A stretch of DNA of 64,000 nt from NCBI GenBank assembly GCA_963738425.1, contig CAVTWT010000034.1:1-64000 (forward strand), read 5' to 3'. Position 1 is the first letter of the stretch, and the number at the start of each line of letters is the position of its first letter. Origin of the DNA: CADEEN01 sp963738425. GTDB taxonomy: Bacteria > Pseudomonadota > Gammaproteobacteria > Burkholderiales > Burkholderiaceae_C. Below, piece after piece: positions 1 to 7,271 of this stretch. The notes under the pieces were generated by a model. The model did no database searches, was not told the DNA's origin, and saw only the letters and a list, made by a program, of their open reading frames with translations. The position numbers were made by a program, and so were the translations under genes.

Positions 1-34
1 GGACGACGCGAACGTCGGTGATCGTCGTCGCCAT
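1..34 (-). CDS. N-terminal fragment of a minus-strand gene, possibly enolase superfamily
   Basis: An ATG on the minus strand at 34-32 opens a frame that runs off the window edge and reads MATTITDVRVV. It lies just downstream of the SDR gene on the same strand, so it is probably the next gene of that operon. Many mandelate racemase/enolase-superfamily sugar-acid dehydratases begin with an ITDVRV-like strand, which would suit the sugar-acid context. Eleven residues cannot settle this and the family guess is inference only. Confidence 0.3.
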   Translation of the reverse strand, partial: MATTITDVRVV

Positions 35-37
35 GTT

Positions 38-820
38 CTAAAGGACCGACAGCCAGCCGCCGTCAACGTAAATGATCTGCCCGTTGACGTAGTTCGACGC
101 AGCGGACGAAAGGAATACGGCCGCACCCACCAGCTCTTCCGGCTTGCCCCAGCGCTGCGCCGGGTTGCTGGCCTTGACCCAGGCGTCGAATTCCTTGTTG
201 TTGACCAGGGCCTCGTTCATGTCGGTCAGGATGTAGCCCGGGCCGATCGAGTTGGCCTGGATGTCGTGTTTCGCCCATTCCGCGGCCATCGCCTTGGACA
301 GCAGCTTGATGCCGGCCTTGGCCACGGTGTAGGGCGCGACCGTGGCGCGCGCCGCGGCGCTGGTGAGCGAGCCGATGTTGATGATCTTGCCGCCGCGGTT
401 GCGCGCCACCATGCGCCGCGCTGCCTCGCGTCCAACCAGGAAGGCTGCGGTGAGATTGGTGTCGATCACGCGCTGCCAGTCGGCCAGCTCGAGTTCGAGC
501 ATCGGCTTGCGGTGCTGGATGCCGGCGTTGTTGATCAGGATGCCGATCTCGAGGCCCTGCTTGTCGAAGCCTTCGAAGGCGGCGACCACCGCCGCTTCGT
601 CGGCAACGTCGAACGCAGCGCCCAACGCCGTGATGCCGAGTTCTCGCAGCTTCGCCACGGCTTCATCGACCGCACTCTGCTGCCGGCTGTTGACGATGAT
701 CTGCGCGCCGGACTCGGCCAGGCCGCGGGCGAGGGCGAAGCCGATGCCGCGCGTCGAGCCGGTGACGAGCGCGGTGCGGCCGGAAAGGTCGAACAGGGTG
801 CGGCTGGAAGGCGTTTGCAT
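38..820 (-). CDS. SDR oxidoreductase, gluconate 5-dehydrogenase-like
   Basis: A 260-residue classical short-chain dehydrogenase. The NAD(P)-binding motif TGSTRGIG lies near residues 21-28, NNAGIQ near 96, the catalytic Ser in IGSLTS and the YxxxK pair in YTVAKAG near 160-164. The NNAGIQHRKP segment and the C-terminal VNGQIIYVDGG resemble gluconate 5-dehydrogenase (IdnO/Gno), which interconverts 5-ketogluconate and gluconate in the cytoplasm. The gene is divergent from the GntR regulator at 953 and beside the dgo genes, so a role in hexonate or aldonate oxidation is likely, but the substrate is not proven. A TATAAA hexamer at 834-829 ends 8 nt before the ATG, inside one of two inverted operator-like repeats, so the mRNA may be leaderless and controlled by the neighbouring GntR protein. 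Confidence 0.85.
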   Translation of the reverse strand: MQTPSSRTLFDLSGRTALVTGSTRGIGFALARGLAESGAQIIVNSRQQSAVDEAVAKLRELGITALGAAFDVADEAAVVAAFEGFDKQGLEIGILINNAGIQHRKPMLELELADWQRVIDTNLTAAFLVGREAARRMVARNRGGKIINIGSLTSAAARATVAPYTVAKAGIKLLSKAMAAEWAKHDIQANSIGPGYILTDMNEALVNNKEFDAWVKASNPAQRWGKPEELVGAAVFLSSAASNYVNGQIIYVDGGWLSVL

Positions 821-828
821 GGTGTCAA

Positions 829-851
829 TTTATATGACGTATGATGTTTGC
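829..851. promoter_or_regulatory. Left arm of a 23-bp inverted repeat, putative GntR operator
   Basis: This 23-bp block matches the reverse complement of 925-947 at 21 of 23 positions. It covers the TATAAA hexamer of the minus-strand SDR gene. The core reads ATATGACGTATGAT. Placement over the promoter fits repression by the adjacent GntR regulator (inference). Confidence 0.55.
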
Positions 852-924
852 GTGATTCGTGAAAACCCTCATTCTCGTGGGTGAAGTCTTGGTGGAGCCG
901 TATTGACAAAAACCCGGTTGCGCT

Positions 925-947
925 GCAAACGTCATACGTGATATAAA
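925..947. promoter_or_regulatory. Right arm of a 23-bp inverted repeat, putative GntR operator
   Basis: Partner of 829-851 in inverted orientation, with a 73-bp spacer. It ends with ATATAAA, the likely -10 of the GntR gene, 5 nt before its ATG at 953. Both divergent promoters are thus overlaid by the same sequence, as expected for shared autoregulated control. A TTGACA at 903-908 is too far from this -10 to be a normal -35. Confidence 0.55.
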
Positions 948-952
948 AATCC

Positions 953-1735
953 ATGAGCACCCGATCTGCCGCCCCCCGTGCCACCTTCCACGAGCAGGTG
1001 GTCGAGCAACTCGGCCGCGACCTCTGCTCAGGCCGCTACCCACCGGGTGCAGTGCTGCCGTCGGAGCCCGAGCTGGGCCAGCGCTTCGGTTTCTCGCGCA
1101 TCGTCATCCGCGAAGCGATCAAGTCGCTGGTGGCCAAGGGCATGCTCGAAGTCAGCCGCCGCGTCGGCACGCTGGCGCTGGAGCCGACACGCTGGAACCT
1201 GTTCGATCCGCAAGTGATCCGCTGGCGCGCCGGCACCGTCGACTTCGACGACACGATGGCGCGCGACCTGATGGAACTGCGCCGCATCGTCGAGCCTGCC
1301 GCCGTGCGGCTGGCCGCCGAACGCGCCAGCGCCGAGGAGCGGCGTGCGCTGCGCGCGGCCTACATGGCGATGGCGCGCGCCGTCGCCGGCAAGGGCGACT
1401 ATGTCGAGGCCGATCTGGCCTTCCACACCACCATCCTCTCGGCCTGCGGCAACCAGTACGTGCGCCAGATGACCGGGGCGATGGCGGCGATGCTCGAAGC
1501 CAGCTTCGAGATCGTGACGAAGAAGCCCGGCGGCCCGGCGCAGTCGCTGCCGATGCACGAGGCGGTGTGCGTGGCCATCGAGCGCGGCGACGCGGCCGGC
1601 GCCGAGCGGGCCGCGATCCGCTTGATCGAGAGCGCCGAGCAGGACCTGAAGGACCTGCTGCCCATGCGCAAGGCCGCGGCGGCGAAGGCGTCTGCGCCCG
1701 CGGCACGCCGGCGCGCCGCGGCCCGCGTTGCCTGA
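953..1735 (+). CDS. GntR-family transcriptional regulator, FadR subfamily (DgoR-like)
   Basis: A 260-residue regulator with an N-terminal winged helix-turn-helix at about residues 12-80 (PSEPELGQRFGFSRIVIREA is the recognition region) and a C-terminal FCD ligand-binding helical domain at about 105-230, with conserved R/D/H residues such as DLAFHTTIL. DgoR of Escherichia coli has this architecture and represses galactonate catabolism. Here the gene lies 10 bp upstream of dgoD and divergent from an SDR. It most likely senses galactonate or a related acid and controls both sides of the divergent promoter region. The C-terminus is Ala/Arg-rich and low in complexity. Confidence 0.88.
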   Translation: MSTRSAAPRATFHEQVVEQLGRDLCSGRYPPGAVLPSEPELGQRFGFSRIVIREAIKSLVAKGMLEVSRRVGTLALEPTRWNLFDPQVIRWRAGTVDFDDTMARDLMELRRIVEPAAVRLAAERASAEERRALRAAYMAMARAVAGKGDYVEADLAFHTTILSACGNQYVRQMTGAMAAMLEASFEIVTKKPGGPAQSLPMHEAVCVAIERGDAAGAERAAIRLIESAEQDLKDLLPMRKAAAAKASAPAARRRAAARVA

Positions 1736-1745
1736 ACGGCGCGAC

Positions 1746-2894
1746 ATGAAGATCACCTCGCTGGCCACCTACCGCGTGGCCCCGCGTTGGATGTTCCTCA
1801 AGATCGAGACCGACGAGGGCATCAGCGGTTGGGGCGAGCCGGTGCTCGAAGGCCGCGCCCGCACCGTCGAGACGGCGGTGCACGAACTCGGCGAAACGCT
1901 GATCGGCCAGGACCCGCTGCGCATCAACGACCACTGGCAGTCGATGTACCGCGGGCACTTCTACCGCGGCGGCGCGGTGCTGATGAGCGCCATCGCCGGC
2001 ATCGACCAGGCGCTGTGGGACATCCTGGGCAAGGCGCGCGGCGTTCCGGTACACGAGTTGCTCGGCGGCCGCGTGCGCGACCGCATGAAGGTCTACAGCT
2101 GGGTCGGCGGCGACCGGCCGGGCGAGGTGGTGGACAACATCCACCGCCTGATGGAAGGCGGCTTCGACACCTTCAAGTTGAACGGCTGCGAGGAGATGGC
2201 GATGCTCGACTCGGTGCGCGCGATCGACCGCGCCGTCGGCGTGGTCGAGCAGATCCGCTCGACGTTCGGCACGCGCATCGATTTCGGCCTCGACTTCCAC
2301 GGCCGCGTCGCCATGCCGATGGCCAAGCCCCTGCTGAAAGCGCTGGAGCCGCTGCGGCCGCTGTTCGTCGAGGAGCCGGTGCTGGCCGAGCAGGCCGAGC
2401 ACTACCCGCGGCTCGCAGCGAGCACCTCGATCCCGCTCGCCGCCGGCGAGCGCATGTACTCGCGCTTCGAGTTCAAGCGCGTGCTCGAAGGCGGTGGCAT
2501 CGCCATCCTGCAGCCGGATCTGTCGCATGCCGGCGGCATCACCGAATGCCACAAGATCGCGGCGATGGCCGAGGCCTACGACGTGGCGCTGGCGCCGCAT
2601 TGCCCGCTGGGGCCGGTGGCGCTCGCGGCCTGCCTGCAGCTCGACTTCGTCGCGTAGAACGCGATGCTGCAGGAGCAGAGCATGGGCATCCACTACAACC
2701 GCGGCGCCGAGCTGCTCGACTACGTCGTCAACAAGGACGACTTCCGCGTCATCGACGGCCACATGGGCGTGCTGGCGAAGCCCGGTCTGGGTGTCGAGAT
2801 CGACGAGGCGCGCGTCGTGCATGCCAGCCGAAACGCCCCCGATTGGCACAACCCGCTGTGGCGCCACGCCGATGGCAGCGTGGCCGAATGGTGA
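1746..2894 (+). pseudogene. dgoD: D-galactonate dehydratase, interrupted by an in-frame amber codon
   Basis: An enolase-superfamily dehydratase that converts D-galactonate to 2-dehydro-3-deoxy-D-galactonate. The frame opens at ATG 1746 and is stopped by TAG at 2655-2657 after 303 residues, but continues in the same frame to TGA at 2892-2894. The whole span would give 382 residues, the length of E. coli DgoD as I know it. Metal ligands D183, E209 and E235 and catalytic H185 and H285 are all present before the stop. The codon replaced is a conserved Tyr (family pattern DFVSYNAVLQEQSMG; here DFVA-stop-NAMLQEQSMG), so one C-to-G change of TAC explains it. The 78 residues after the stop are well conserved (IHYNRGAELLDYV, NPLWRHADGSVAEW), arguing for a recent mutation or a sequence error. 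The dgoK start overlaps its true end. Confidence 0.9.
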
Positions 2895-3826
2895 GCGACG
2901 CAGCCCCTTCTCTGATCGGTCTCGACTGGGGTACGTCGAGCCTGCGTGCTTTTCTGATGACTGATGGCCATGCCGTCGAGACGCGCCACTCACGCGACGG
3001 TGTGCAGAGCCTTAACGGTCGTGCCGACGAGTTCGAGCGTGTCTTCGCCGCGATCGCGGGTGAATGGTTGCGGCGCTGGCCGGCGCTGCCCGTTGTCGCC
3101 TGCGGCATGGTCGGCAGCGCGCAAGGCTGGCGTGAAGCGCCGTATGCACGCTGCCCGGTCGATGCGCGTGCGCTCGCCGCGCACGGCGCGCGCGTCGCCA
3201 GCGGCGCCGGGCCTGAAGTGCTGATTGCGCCGGGCGTGCTCTTCGAACCCGCACAAGGTGCGCCCGACGTGATGCGTGGCGAAGAAACGCAGGTCGCTGG
3301 TGCCTTGCTGCAGCAGCCGGCATGGGCTGCCGGCGCCACCTTCCTGCTGCCCGGCACGCATTCGAAGTGGGTGCGGGTCGAAGATGGCTGCATCGTCGCT
3401 GTCGCCACCGCGATGACCGGCGAGCTGTTTGCGTTGCTGCGCACGCAATCGATCCTTGGACGGCTGATGACGCCAGGCGACGAGCACGATGCCGGCGCCT
3501 TCACCCGCGGCCTCGACGCTGCGCGCGCCGATGGCGGCTTGCTGCACCAACTGTTCGCGGCACGCACGCTCGGCTTGACCGATCGCCTGCCGCGCAGCGG
3601 ACTGGCCGACTACCTCTCGGGCTTGCTCATCGGGCACGAGCTGGTTCACGCGCTCGATGCGCATGACCGCACTGCACCGCTGGTGCTCGTCGGCGAGCCC
3701 GCCCTCTGCGCACGCTACGCTCAGGCGTTGCGCCACTTCGGCATCACCATCGATGCCGTGCTCGACAACACCGCGCCGGCCGGGCTCTGGGCCCTGGCCT
3801 GTGCAGCCAATCTGATCAACCCATGA
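2888..3826 (+). CDS. dgoK: 2-dehydro-3-deoxygalactonokinase
   Basis: A 312-residue kinase that phosphorylates 2-keto-3-deoxygalactonate at C6, the second step of the DeLey-Doudoroff galactonate pathway. The N-terminus LIGLDWGTSSLRAFLM carries the ASKHA-fold phosphate-1 motif, and LLPGTHSKWV, CGMVGSAQGW and MRGEETQVAGAL are typical DgoK blocks. ATG at 2888 overlaps the end of dgoD by 7 nt (GTG 2891 is an alternative), and the 3' end overlaps dgoA by 4 nt (ATGA). The gene is intact although the upstream dehydratase is broken. Confidence 0.93.
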   Translation: MVSDAAPSLIGLDWGTSSLRAFLMTDGHAVETRHSRDGVQSLNGRADEFERVFAAIAGEWLRRWPALPVVACGMVGSAQGWREAPYARCPVDARALAAHGARVASGAGPEVLIAPGVLFEPAQGAPDVMRGEETQVAGALLQQPAWAAGATFLLPGTHSKWVRVEDGCIVAVATAMTGELFALLRTQSILGRLMTPGDEHDAGAFTRGLDAARADGGLLHQLFAARTLGLTDRLPRSGLADYLSGLLIGHELVHALDAHDRTAPLVLVGEPALCARYAQALRHFGITIDAVLDNTAPAGLWALACAANLINP

Positions 3827-4470
3827 CCACAGGACTCCAGGACCGATTCGCCGCCGCCTGCGCCCAGCTGCCGCTGGTGGCCATCCTGCGCGGGCTCACG
3901 CCGGCCGAGGCAGCGCCGATCGGACGCGTGCTCTACGACGCCGGCTTCCGGCTCATCGAAGTGCCGCTGAATTCGCCTGATCCGCTGGCGAGCATCGCCA
4001 CGCTGCGGCGTGAACTCCCCAGCGACGCACTCGTCGGCGCGGGCACGGTGCTGGGTGTCGAAGCCGTGGCCGAGGTCCAGGCCGCCGGGGGCGAGTTGAT
4101 CGTCATGCCGCATGCCGATGTCGTCGTCATTCGTGCGGCCAAGGCGGCGGGCCTCGTCTGCGTGCCCGGCGTGGCCACACCCACCGAGGCCTTTGCGGCG
4201 CTTGCTGCCGGGGCCGACGCGTTGAAATTGTTCCCGGCCGAGCTCGTCTCGCCGGCAGCGCTGAAGTCGATGCGCGCCGTCCTGCCGCGGGGCACCGCGC
4301 TCCTGCCCGTCGGCGGCATCACGCCCGAAGGCATGCGCGCCTACCATGAGGTGGGAGCGGCAGGCTTCGGTCTCGGCTCTGCCTTGTATGCGCCAGGTCA
4401 GAGCGTGCAGGTCGTGCAGGCCCGCGCCGAGGCGTTTCGGCGCGCCTGGCACGATCTGGTCCGGGGCTGA
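3823..4470 (+). CDS. dgoA: 2-dehydro-3-deoxy-6-phosphogalactonate aldolase
   Basis: A 215-residue class I KDPG/KDPGal aldolase that splits 2-keto-3-deoxy-6-phosphogalactonate into pyruvate and glyceraldehyde 3-phosphate. The Schiff-base lysine lies in ADALKLFPAE near residue 126 and the conserved glutamate in RLIEVPLNSP near residue 44; GAGTVL and LLPVGGI are family blocks. The start overlaps dgoK by 4 nt. It is the last gene of the dgo operon and converges with phoH, the two stop codons being 6 bp apart. Confidence 0.93.
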   Translation: MTTGLQDRFAAACAQLPLVAILRGLTPAEAAPIGRVLYDAGFRLIEVPLNSPDPLASIATLRRELPSDALVGAGTVLGVEAVAEVQAAGGELIVMPHADVVVIRAAKAAGLVCVPGVATPTEAFAALAAGADALKLFPAELVSPAALKSMRAVLPRGTALLPVGGITPEGMRAYHEVGAAGFGLGSALYAPGQSVQVVQARAEAFRRAWHDLVRG

Positions 4471-4476
4471 CGAGGC

Positions 4477-6129
4477 CTAAAGAACCTCGCTCGCAAAGTC
4501 CGCCAGGCGGGAGCGCTCGCCGCGTGCCAGCGTCAGGTGGCCGCTGTGCGGCCAGCCCTTGAAGCGATCGACGGCGAACGTCAGCCCCGATGAGCCTTCA
4601 GTGAGGTAAGGCGTGTCGATCTGCGCCAGGTTGCCCAGGCAGATGATCTTGGTGCCGGGGCCGGCGCGTGTGATCAGCGTCTTCATCTGCTTGGGCGTCA
4701 GGTTCTGCGCCTCGTCGATGATGACGAACTTGTTCAGGAACGTGCGCCCGCGCATGAAGTTCAGGCTCTTGATCTTGATCTTGCTGCGCACCAGGTCGTT
4801 CGTCGCAGCGCGGCCCCAGTCACCGGCGCTCGAGTCGCTGCGCGCGAGCACCTCCAGGTTGTCGTCGAGCGCGCCCATCCATGGGCCCATTTTTTCCTCT
4901 TCGCTGCCGGGCAGGAAGCCGATGTCTTCGCCAATCGGCACCGTCACGCGCGTGACGAGGATCTCGGCGTAGCGGCGGTCGTCGAGCACCTGCGATAAAC
5001 CAGCCGCCAGCGTGAGCAGCGTCTTGCCGGTGCCCGCCGTGCCGGTCAGCGTCACGAAATCGCACTCCGGATCCATCAAGAGATTGAGCGCGAAGTTCTG
5101 TTCGCGGTTGCGTGCGGTCACGCCCCAGACGGCGTTCTTCTGGTGGGTGTAGTCCTTCAGCGTCTTCAGCAGCGCCGTCTTGCCGGTGATCTCGGTGACA
5201 CGTGCGTACAGCGGCGCCGCGCCCGGCGTTTCGAGATAGACGAACTGGTTGACCATCAGCACCGGCACCATCGGCCCGGCGATGCGATAGAAGGTGTGGC
5301 CGCCTTGCTGCCAGCTCTCCATCGTCTTGCCATGGCGGTCCCAGAAGTCCGGCGGCAGCGGCAGCACGCCGGTGTAGAGCAGATCGCCGTCTTCGAGGGT
5401 CTTGTCGTTGAAGTAGTCCTCGGCCGCCAGGCCGAGTGCGCGCGCCTTGATGCGCATGTTGATGTCCTTCGACACCAGCACCACTTCGCGGCCATCGCCT
5501 TTCTTGTGTTCTTCGCGCAGGCTGATCACGACGCCGAGGATCTGGTTGTCGGCCTTGCCCTGCGGCAGGCCATCGGGCAGCTTGGCGTCGAGGAAGGTCG
5601 TCTGGAAGAACAGCTTGCCGCCGGCTTCGCGCTTGCCGGTCTTGGCCAGCGGTATGCCTTCTTTCGGGTCCGCAAAGCCTTGTGCCGCCAGTGCGTCGAG
5701 TTCCCGGCTGACCTGGCGCACGTTGCGTGAGACCTCGCTCATGCCTTTCTTGTGGCCGTCGAGTTCTTCGAGCGTGATCATCGGCAGGTAGACGTCGTGC
5801 TCTTCGAAGCGGAAGAGGCAGGTCGGGTCGTGCATCAGGACATTGGTGTCGAGCACGAACAGCTTGGCTGGGCCCGTGCCGCGCGGCTTGCGCGGTTTGG
5901 GCTGCGGCGCCAACAGGCGCGTCGGCAGGGCGGCCACCGGCCGCAGCGGCGCAGCAGCCTCGGCCTGACTGCTGTCGAACAGGTCGAGCACACCGGGGCC
6001 GGCTTCAGTCTCGGTGTTGCTGCTGCTCTTGGGGTTGTCGCGGCGCGCCGGCTTGGGCGCGGCCTGGGATTCGTAGTCGGCGGGGGCGAGAAGGGCGGCT
6101 TTGCGTGCAGGGGGCTTGGGCAGTGGCAT
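4477..6129 (-). CDS. PhoH-family protein: PIN domain plus PhoH ATPase
   Basis: A 550-residue cytoplasmic protein. A low-complexity N-terminal tail of about 85 residues is followed by a PIN nuclease domain (FVLDTNVLMHDP, LEELDGHKKG, VVLVSKDINMRIKA, about residues 90-235) and a PhoH-type P-loop ATPase with Walker A GTAGTGKTLLTLA and Walker B FVIIDEAQN (about residues 345-550). PIN-PhoH (PhoH2/YlaK) proteins are known as RNA helicase/nuclease fusions. The gene follows the peroxiredoxin gene on the same strand but is separated from it by a strong hairpin terminator, so it probably has its own promoter. RNA unwinding or cleavage is inferred from the family. Confidence 0.9.
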   Translation of the reverse strand: MPLPKPPARKAALLAPADYESQAAPKPARRDNPKSSSNTETEAGPGVLDLFDSSQAEAAAPLRPVAALPTRLLAPQPKPRKPRGTGPAKLFVLDTNVLMHDPTCLFRFEEHDVYLPMITLEELDGHKKGMSEVSRNVRQVSRELDALAAQGFADPKEGIPLAKTGKREAGGKLFFQTTFLDAKLPDGLPQGKADNQILGVVISLREEHKKGDGREVVLVSKDINMRIKARALGLAAEDYFNDKTLEDGDLLYTGVLPLPPDFWDRHGKTMESWQQGGHTFYRIAGPMVPVLMVNQFVYLETPGAAPLYARVTEITGKTALLKTLKDYTHQKNAVWGVTARNREQNFALNLLMDPECDFVTLTGTAGTGKTLLTLAAGLSQVLDDRRYAEILVTRVTVPIGEDIGFLPGSEEEKMGPWMGALDDNLEVLARSDSSAGDWGRAATNDLVRSKIKIKSLNFMRGRTFLNKFVIIDEAQNLTPKQMKTLITRAGPGTKIICLGNLAQIDTPYLTEGSSGLTFAVDRFKGWPHSGHLTLARGERSRLADFASEVL

Positions 6130-6158
6130 CGTTTCTCGATCTGTCAGTCAGAAAACAA

Positions 6159-6186
6159 AAAGCCGCACAGCAAGCTGTGCGGCTTT
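6159..6186 (-). terminator. Rho-independent terminator of the peroxiredoxin gene
   Basis: A perfect 12-bp stem (AAAGCCGCACAG / CTGTGCGGCTTT) closes a 4-nt loop. On the minus strand it is followed by a T-rich tract (TTTTTGTTTTC). It lies downstream of the peroxiredoxin stop at 6238 and upstream of the phoH start at 6129. Confidence 0.9.
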
Positions 6187-6237
6187 CAGCGGGGTGGCGT
6201 CGTGGAGCGACTCACGCAATGATTATGGCCCTGTCGC

Positions 6238-6714
6238 TCAGGCGGCTTTCTTCAAAAGCTTCACCGCTTTGAGGACTTCGTCCACATGTCCGGCGACCTT
6301 GATGCCGCGCCATTCGCCGCGCAGGGTGCCGGTAGCGTCGATCAGGAAAGTGCTGCGCTCGATGCCCTTGACCTTCTTGCCGTACATGATCTTGTTCTTG
6401 ACCACGCCGAACATGTGGCAGAGCTTTTCTTCGGTATCGGCGATCAACTCGAAGGGCAGTTCGAGGTTGGCCTTGAACTTTTCATGCGAGGCCATGTTGT
6501 CGCGCGACACGCCGAGGATCAAGGCACCGGCCTTGACGAAGTCCTTGTAGCGATCGCGGAATTGCATTGCTTCCGTGGTGCAGCCTGGGGTGTGGTCCTT
6601 CGGGTAGAAGTACAGCACGACCGCTTGGCCGTGGAAGGTGTCGGGGCCGATCTTCAGTCCGCCAGTGGCGACGGCTTCAAACTCGGGCAGGGGCTTGTTG
6701 ATGGCTGGCGTCAT
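6238..6714 (-). CDS. bcp: Thioredoxin-dependent peroxiredoxin, BCP/PrxQ type
   Basis: A 158-residue atypical 2-Cys peroxiredoxin reducing hydroperoxides with thioredoxin. The active-site block YPKDHTPGCTTEAMQFRD carries the peroxidatic Cys. The second Cys expected five residues later in many BCPs is replaced (A at that place), but a further Cys is present in EEKLCHMFG. ATG 6714 (MTPAINKPLPEF) was chosen over the upstream ATG at 6753 because family members begin here. A minus-strand TATAAT at 6770-6765 provides a likely -10 with a leader of about 45 nt. A strong terminator follows. Confidence 0.9.
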   Translation of the reverse strand: MTPAINKPLPEFEAVATGGLKIGPDTFHGQAVVLYFYPKDHTPGCTTEAMQFRDRYKDFVKAGALILGVSRDNMASHEKFKANLELPFELIADTEEKLCHMFGVVKNKIMYGKKVKGIERSTFLIDATGTLRGEWRGIKVAGHVDEVLKAVKLLKKAA

Positions 6715-6764
6715 GAGGGGCGGGCTGAAAGCTCGTGTTGCCTGCGGCTGCAAGCGCGAGCTTG

Positions 6765-6770
6765 ATTATA
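6765..6770 (-). promoter_or_regulatory. Putative -10 hexamer (TATAAT) for bcp
   Basis: A consensus TATAAT on the minus strand about 50 bp upstream of the chosen bcp start. No convincing -35 is visible at 16-18 bp. Confidence 0.45.
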
Positions 6771-6853
6771 AAGGCTACCAATAGAGGCTACGATGGAGCG
6801 GGCCGCCGCTGCCTGCGCCTCTTGGGCGACAGGTGGGGGCACGAGGGGCAGAT

Positions 6854-7234
6854 TCAATCCGCCAGTGCCGGCAGCAGTGCCGCGACGACCGAGCGGCCCT
6901 CGGCAGCGAGTACGTTGTAGGTGCGGCAGGCCGCCGCGCTGTCCATCGTTTCCAGGCCGATGCGGGCGTCGATGAGGCTGCGGTAGAGCGCCGCAGAAAT
7001 GAAGCGCAGCCGGGCTCCGCTGCCGAAAATCACCAGCTCCGGTTTGAGCGCCAACACTTCGCTGAAGTGCTCGGCCGTGAGGGCTGTGGGACTCGGCGCC
7101 GACCAAGCCCGCACTTGGCCTTTCCACGGCACGAGCAGGCTGCCTTCGAAGCGCTGGTTGTTCACCCACACGGCGCCACCCTCGTGGCGCGAGATGGCGT
7201 TGGTCCCGGCGAAGGTGTCTGGCTGGAATTTCAT
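6854..7234 (-). CDS. Mth938-like domain protein (DUF498)
   Basis: A 126-residue single-domain protein with the Mth938/NDUFAF3-like pattern: VWVNNQRFEGSLLVPW near the N-terminus, then PELVIFGSGARLRF and IGLETMDSAAACRTYNVLAAEGR. The biochemical role of bacterial members is not established, although the eukaryotic relative NDUFAF3 helps assemble complex I. The start ATG (7234) is preceded by TAGAAT at 7246-7241 with a 6-nt gap, so the transcript is probably leaderless. It is divergent from alaA, the two starts being about 37 bp apart. Confidence 0.82.
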   Translation of the reverse strand: MKFQPDTFAGTNAISRHEGGAVWVNNQRFEGSLLVPWKGQVRAWSAPSPTALTAEHFSEVLALKPELVIFGSGARLRFISAALYRSLIDARIGLETMDSAAACRTYNVLAAEGRSVVAALLPALAD

Positions 7235-7240
7235 GGTCCA

Positions 7241-7246
7241 ATTCTA
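7241..7246 (-). promoter_or_regulatory. Putative -10 hexamer (TAGAAT) 6 nt before the Mth938-like ATG
   Basis: On the minus strand TAGAAT is followed by TGGACC and then ATG. The distance puts the expected transcription start at or next to the start codon. Confidence 0.5.
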
Positions 7247-7271
7247 TTTTCTGCACTGCAACAACACTGCC

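Noticed and set aside
2655..2657. Programmed stop-codon readthrough or pyrrolysine use in dgoD
   Set aside because: No structured readthrough element or pyl genes are seen, and the family has an ordinary Tyr here. Mutation or error is simpler.
1787..2887. Long plus-strand open frame upstream of dgoK in the dgoK frame
   Set aside because: It overlaps dgoD completely, its product is Arg/Ala/Pro-rich and it only becomes family-like at the dgoK start. It is a GC-rich shadow frame.
1152..2993. 613-residue minus-strand open frame opposite gntR-dgoD
   Set aside because: The product is His/Arg/Ala-rich with no domain pattern and lies antisense to well-supported genes.
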